Positions 22,449-25,534 of a stretch of DNA of 25,534 bases are shown here, piece after piece. Location of the stretch: positions 1 through 25,534 of IMG/VR virus record IMGVR_UViG_3300015265_000016. One strand, given 5' to 3'. The notes under the pieces are model-generated. The model was given only the letters and a program-made list of their open reading frames with translations, was not told the origin of the DNA and searched no databases. A program made the position numbers and the translations under genes. This DNA comes from a virus. Each line of letters opens with the position of its first letter. Within the stretch, counting starts at the first letter, position 1.

Positions 22449-22780
22449 TGCGGGTCCTCCTGGAACTGCTCAATCCGCGCCTTGTCCGCGTTGCACGAGT
22501 TGAGCTGGTTGTCATATGCCTTGATGCAGTCCACCAGGTCCCCGTTAGTTCCCAGCCGGCACACCGCTGATTGCGTCCGTGAGGTGAGACTTTTCGGGAT
22601 TGCCACTGTCTTGGTCTCGGTGACAATCGGAGCTTCGGACTGCGGTGCGTTCGCACAGGCTACGAACAACAGCGGCAGGGACAGGCTCAGCAAGCCAAGC
22701 TGGACCAGCCGGGACTTGCCCCGCGGCCTGATGCATCTCTTGATGGAACGCCGCGTTGTCTTCATGGATGTGTTGCTCAC
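22445..22780 (-). CDS. o-spanin, Rz1-like outer-membrane lipoprotein
   Basis: The 111-residue product is the outer-membrane partner of Rz in the last lysis step, outer-membrane disruption. It has a basic N-terminus (RRSIKRCIRPRGKSR), a hydrophobic segment (residues 25-41) and a lipobox-like LLFVAC with C42 as the likely lipidated residue; F at -3 is unusual. The mature part starts ANAPQSEAP. The gene starts inside Rz in another frame and runs 100 bases beyond it, the overlapping type of spanin pair. The GTG at 22778-22780 has AGGAG about ten bases upstream; an internal ATG at 22765 is the alternative and would still include the signal. Confidence 0.85.
   Translation of the reverse strand: MSNTSMKTTRRSIKRCIRPRGKSRLVQLGLLSLSLPLLFVACANAPQSEAPIVTETKTVAIPKSLTSRTQSAVCRLGTNGDLVDCIKAYDNQLNSCNADKARIEQFQEDPQ
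22456..22461 (-). promoter_or_regulatory. Ribosome binding site for the GTG start of the 75-residue gene
   Basis: A full AGGAGG on the minus strand lies seven bases before the GTG at 22446-22448, inside the end of Rz1. Confidence 0.7.
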
Positions 22781-23018
22781 TTCGAGCTTTCTCCTGGGTG
22801 ATGTTGTCGAGCTGCTGGAGCTTCTTCACGGCCACGTCAGTGGCGCTCGAAGCCTTCGCAGCGTCAGCCTTCAGGGCCGCGTTGGTGCCCTTGAGCTGCG
22901 TCGTCTGGATGAGGTTCTGGTTGTGCTTGTGGACCCCGTAGGTCCCGATGCCCAGCAGAGCGAGGGCCAGCACGATGAGGGCAACCGTGCGGATGCAGAA
23001 GGACTGGAATGGGATCAC
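22545..23018 (-). CDS. i-spanin, Rz-like inner-membrane protein
   Basis: The product, 157 residues from the GTG at 23016-23018, is the inner-membrane half of the spanin complex that joins the two membranes at lysis. It has an N-terminal hydrophobic segment at about residues 10-28 (RTVALIVLALALLGIGTYG), then a periplasmic coiled-coil-like region (LKADAAKASSATDVAVKKLQ, ITQEKARSEQ) and a C-terminal part with two Cys. The start overlaps the upstream stop as GTGA and AAGGGG lies eight bases before it; a GTG nine bases earlier is also in frame. Rz1 is embedded in its 3' half. In T7 these genes (18.5/18.7) lie between the terminase genes. Confidence 0.85.
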   Translation of the reverse strand: MIPFQSFCIRTVALIVLALALLGIGTYGVHKHNQNLIQTTQLKGTNAALKADAAKASSATDVAVKKLQQLDNITQEKARSEQHIHEDNAAFHQEMHQAAGQVPAGPAWLAEPVPAAVVRSLCERTAVRSSDCHRDQDSGNPEKSHLTDAISGVPAGN

Positions 23019-23266
23019 TTGAACCACCCCTTGCGTCGCGGCGGTTGACCTCCAGCGAGCTCGGGGCTTAGCTTAGGCTTCCCATCCAGAGCGTCACGCA
23101 GCAGGATGTAGAGCGGACTCTGATACGAATCCCTGAAGTCGTCCGGCGTGTACGTGGATCGATAAAGCGCATTCTTTACTTCATTCGCCTCTGCTTCGGT
23201 CAGGCTCAGCGTCACGAACTTGCGAGGCTCCGTGATGTCCTTCGTCTCGATGTTGATAGATGCCAT
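23015..23266 (-). CDS. Small hypothetical protein upstream of the spanins
   Basis: The 83-residue product has a beta-like start (SINIETKDITEPRKFVTLSL), then TEAEANEVKNALYRS, YQSPLYILLRDALDGK and a basic end (PPRRKGWFK). The FVTLSLTEAEANEV stretch recalls small phage proteins with a short helix-containing fold, but I can give no function. The ATG shares one base with the previous stop (TGATG) and has GGAGG about seven bases upstream, a strong site. Its stop overlaps the Rz start by four bases. Confidence 0.8.
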   Translation of the reverse strand: MASINIETKDITEPRKFVTLSLTEAEANEVKNALYRSTYTPDDFRDSYQSPLYILLRDALDGKPKLSPELAGGQPPRRKGWFK

Positions 23267-23490
23267 CAGTGGACCTCCAGCCAGGCTTTACCTTTCCGCG
23301 TGGCGAACCACTTGCGGCCATACGTCCCGCGCTCCTGCTCGGTCGTGATGAGGCCCATTGAAGCGGCCATTGCCACGTACCCCGCGTTCACACGAGCGAA
23401 GTCACATTGGAGGCTGAAGCCGCCGTGCTGAGCCACCGACAGGACCTCAATGAGTCTCTGCCCAGCTTCGGCCGATTCCGTACTCGCCAT
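23266..23490 (-). CDS. Small winged-helix-like protein overlapping the DNA polymerase 3' end
   Basis: From the ATG at 23488-23490 the product is 74 residues. A helix (AEAGQRLIEVLSVAQHGG) is followed by VNAGYVAMAASMGLIT and a wing-like YGRKWFATRKGKAWLEVH, the pattern seen at the end of winged helix-turn-helix domains (GLI...Y..T.KGxxWL). DNA binding is inferred. The start is uncertain: this ATG overlaps the polymerase by 44 bases without a clear Shine-Dalgarno; an ATG at 23568 would overlap by 122 bases and adds a Ser-rich stretch; a GTG at 23436 has GAGG eight bases upstream but cuts the first helix. The stop is firm because the next gene overlaps it. Confidence 0.7.
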   Translation of the reverse strand: MASTESAEAGQRLIEVLSVAQHGGFSLQCDFARVNAGYVAMAASMGLITTEQERGTYGRKWFATRKGKAWLEVH

Positions 23491-25345
23491 CGAGCGGGCA
23501 CTTGAAGTTGAAGTACTCGCCAGCTTTTTGGATAGCCCGGACAGCCAACTTCCCAACTGTTTCACCATGTTCTTCGTCTATCTCGATTTGCCATTCGTCG
23601 TGAACGTTCGCAACGAATTCGTAATGAACCCCCGGCACGAGACCCAACGCTTGGATGTCAGCGTCGAGAATGCACAGGGCCTTTTTCATCTGGATTGCAC
23701 CTGCGGATTGCAGGAGGGTGTTGAGCGCTGAGTGCTGCGAACGGATGTGCAAGATGCAGCCGTCGAGACCACGGAGGAAGCCGCGTTCCTTGACCGCCTT
23801 CTTGACGCGCTCCACCAGCTTCCCGAGGGCGGGGAGGTTGCGCATGAAGTCCGTGCGGGATTTCTTCCCACGGCTCCGTGCTTTCTGTCCCTTGACCCGC
23901 GTGAGGATGAAGCCGAGCTTCTCGTCACCGGCCCCGTAGATGAACGCGTAGAACCACGTCTTGGCGATGTCGCGGCCACTCTCGCCCTCGAAGTACTTGC
24001 CCTTGGGGTCCAGCCCGAGAGCCCGAGCGTTGACAGAGTGGATGTCAGTGCCCTGGCTCTTGTCTCCCTCCAGGACCACCTTCACGTACTCGCCACCGTC
24101 ATACGCGGCCATGTACCCAGCGAGGTCACGGAGTTCCAATGCGGCAGCATCTGCGCCCACCAGCACCTTGCCTTTGGGAACCACGAATAGAGCTCGGCAC
24201 TCCTTCCCGAACGGGGAGTAGCTGGCTGGCACCTGGCCCATGTTCGGTCGGCTGTGGGTCATCCGCCTGGTCACTGCGCCATTCGGATTCACCGAGCCGT
24301 GCATGCGCCCGTTCTTCTCGTTCTTCAGCCAGGCTTCCTTACCCTCAGCCAACTGACCGAGCCGCTTGCACACCATCAGGTACTTCACGAGTGCCTTGGC
24401 TTCGGGATACGGAAGCTGGCTCAGGATGGTTTCATCCACCGTTGGCTTGCCGTCCTTACCGAACTCGTCAGGCCTCCATCCGTACAACCTGCGGAACCAC
24501 AACGCGATGTGGTCACGGCTCCCTGGGTTGAACTCGGTGAGCTTGATCTTCTGGAACGGAACACCAGCCACGTAGCCGCGCTTCTTGTCGTCCCGCTTCG
24601 GCGTGAAGAGGGGACCATCACGCATCCACATGGGCTTGAAGACAGTCGCAAGTTCCTCTTCGGTCTTCAGCTTCTCCTTGACCAAGAGAGCCAGCAGGCG
24701 AGCTGCTGCTTCTTTGTCGAACATGAAGCCGTGCCGTTCCTGTCGGGAGAGAATCCAGGCCACACCATGCTCAATCGCAATGGCCTCCCGCGAGTACTCC
24801 TTGCTCTCCAGCTTCTGGAACAGCTTCAGAGTCACTGCAGTGTCCTGGACACAGTAGTCCTCCATTGCTTGGTTCCAGCGCTTCCACTTTTCCTTCTTGC
24901 GCGTGGCTTCGTCAGCGATGTTCGGGTCGCCCTGATAGTCGCCCTTGTAGTCACCCAAGCGGTAACCCCAGGCCTCCAGCGACTGTCGCTTGCGAAGGTT
25001 GCCGGGGAGCTTGCCCTTCTCGTACAGCTTGGTGTCGATGTCCCAGAGGTCCGGATAGACCAGGCGCGCGTACACCAGCGTGTCAATGAAGCGGTCTGAA
25101 GAGGTGGGGAGGGTGAACCACGAGTACAGCTTTTGAATGGCTGGGATGTCGTAGCTGATGCCGTTGTGCCAGGCCGTGAAGTCAGCAGCCATCGCCATCT
25201 GAAGGCCAGCTTCGATGGTCATGATGGGGGACTGCGAGTTGAAGACGTGGACCTTGTTGGTGTCGATGTCTCTCAGGACGATGCAGTGAATCTGCGTGAT
25301 CTGGTCCAGGAGGCCATCGGATTCGATGTCACCAATCAGACGCAT
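23447..25345 (-). CDS. DNA polymerase with 3'-5' exonuclease (T7 gp5-like, family A)
   Basis: The 632-residue product replicates the phage genome (T7 gp5 is 704 residues). Exonuclease motifs: D6 and E8 in GDIESDG, HNGISYD at 60-66, and YCVQD at 164-168. Polymerase motif A is GADAAALELRDLAGYM with D399; motif B is GRDIAKTWFYAFIYGAGDEK with R458, K462 and Y466; motif C is VHDEW with D583 and E584. T7 Y526, which governs dideoxynucleotide use, corresponds to Y466. Most of the length difference lies in the thumb: between the exonuclease and FNPGSRDH (residues 272-279) the thioredoxin-binding insert of T7 is reduced by roughly 36 residues. No intein or split is seen. The ATG lies three bases after the stop of the upstream gene. 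Confidence 0.96.
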   Translation of the reverse strand: MRLIGDIESDGLLDQITQIHCIVLRDIDTNKVHVFNSQSPIMTIEAGLQMAMAADFTAWHNGISYDIPAIQKLYSWFTLPTSSDRFIDTLVYARLVYPDLWDIDTKLYEKGKLPGNLRKRQSLEAWGYRLGDYKGDYQGDPNIADEATRKKEKWKRWNQAMEDYCVQDTAVTLKLFQKLESKEYSREAIAIEHGVAWILSRQERHGFMFDKEAAARLLALLVKEKLKTEEELATVFKPMWMRDGPLFTPKRDDKKRGYVAGVPFQKIKLTEFNPGSRDHIALWFRRLYGWRPDEFGKDGKPTVDETILSQLPYPEAKALVKYLMVCKRLGQLAEGKEAWLKNEKNGRMHGSVNPNGAVTRRMTHSRPNMGQVPASYSPFGKECRALFVVPKGKVLVGADAAALELRDLAGYMAAYDGGEYVKVVLEGDKSQGTDIHSVNARALGLDPKGKYFEGESGRDIAKTWFYAFIYGAGDEKLGFILTRVKGQKARSRGKKSRTDFMRNLPALGKLVERVKKAVKERGFLRGLDGCILHIRSQHSALNTLLQSAGAIQMKKALCILDADIQALGLVPGVHYEFVANVHDEWQIEIDEEHGETVGKLAVRAIQKAGEYFNFKCPLDGEYGIGRSWAETH

Positions 25346-25348
25346 CCA

Positions 25349-25534
25349 TTACCACCCATACGACGAGTCGGTGATGTACACCTGAGCGTTAGAGCGGAGC
25401 TCGTTCTGGACTGCGTGGCGGCTGTTCCGCGTGATGCGAATGAACCAGCGGAAGCCGCGTTGCTTGGCTGGCTGGCCGCGATGCCACGAGTGGACGTTGA
25501 ACTCAGCAACCTGACCAGATTCAACATGCTGAGC
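25349..25534 (-). CDS. C-terminal 61 residues of an unidentified gene upstream of DNA polymerase
   Basis: An open frame enters at the right edge and ends with TAA at 25349-25351, just before the polymerase ATG. The visible part contains EFNVHSWHRGQPAK, a basic aromatic stretch (RGFRWFIRITRNSRHAV) and a short end (VYITDSSYGW). Codon use matches its neighbours, and the frame reaches the polymerase with a three-base gap, so a real gene is likely. I do not recognise it; the start is outside the window. The overlapping frame 25336-25527 has low-complexity Ser/Thr/Arg composition and appears to be a shadow. Confidence 0.65.
   Translation of the reverse strand, partial: AQHVESGQVAEFNVHSWHRGQPAKQRGFRWFIRITRNSRHAVQNELRSNAQVYITDSSYGW

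Overview
The window is part of the genome of a lytic, T7-like podovirus (Autographiviridae-type gene order) of a Gram-negative host. Every gene I can support lies on the minus strand, so the genome reads from right to left here. The host is probably a proteobacterium: the phage carries an inner/outer membrane spanin pair, and the DNA is G+C-rich with G/C-biased third codon positions. The sequence does not let me name the host.

Reading in the direction of transcription, the right part (25534 down to about 19875) is a compact DNA-metabolism and accessory block: the tail of an unidentified gene, a T7 gp5-type DNA polymerase, a small winged-helix-like protein, a small hypothetical protein, an overlapping Rz/Rz1 spanin pair, two small unknowns, a nucleotidyltransferase-fold protein, another small unknown, a gp6-type 5'-3' exonuclease, a 52-residue Cys-rich protein missed by an ATG-based search, and a Cys-rich DUF3310 protein. 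Nearly all these genes overlap their neighbour by about four bases, often with GTG or TTG starts. A hairpin gap (19765-19874) separates this block from the head genes: a small conserved protein, a gp6.7/7.3-like virion protein, portal, a 56-residue protein, scaffold, an 82-residue protein, a 155-base leader, major capsid, and a DUF2829 protein of the Tad2 (anti-Thoeris) family coupled to the capsid stop. A strong Rho-independent terminator, equivalent in position to T7 T-phi, follows.

The left part holds tail and ejection genes (gp11, gp12, gp13, gp14, gp15, gp16 equivalents), a HExxH metallopeptidase-like protein, a long tail fibre/spike with a GDSL/SGNH esterase domain, a second strong terminator, a holin, the small terminase and the first 220 residues of the large terminase, cut by the window edge. 

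The main departures from T7 are: the Tad2-like gene after the capsid; a lysozyme-like domain at the C-terminus of the gp15 equivalent, while no transglycosylase motif is seen in the gp16 equivalent; an esterase fibre; a metallopeptidase gene beside the fibre; spanins placed among replication genes; a shortened thioredoxin-binding insert in the polymerase; and a terminator just before the lysis/packaging genes. I see no tRNA, CRISPR array, insertion sequence, integrase or attachment site.
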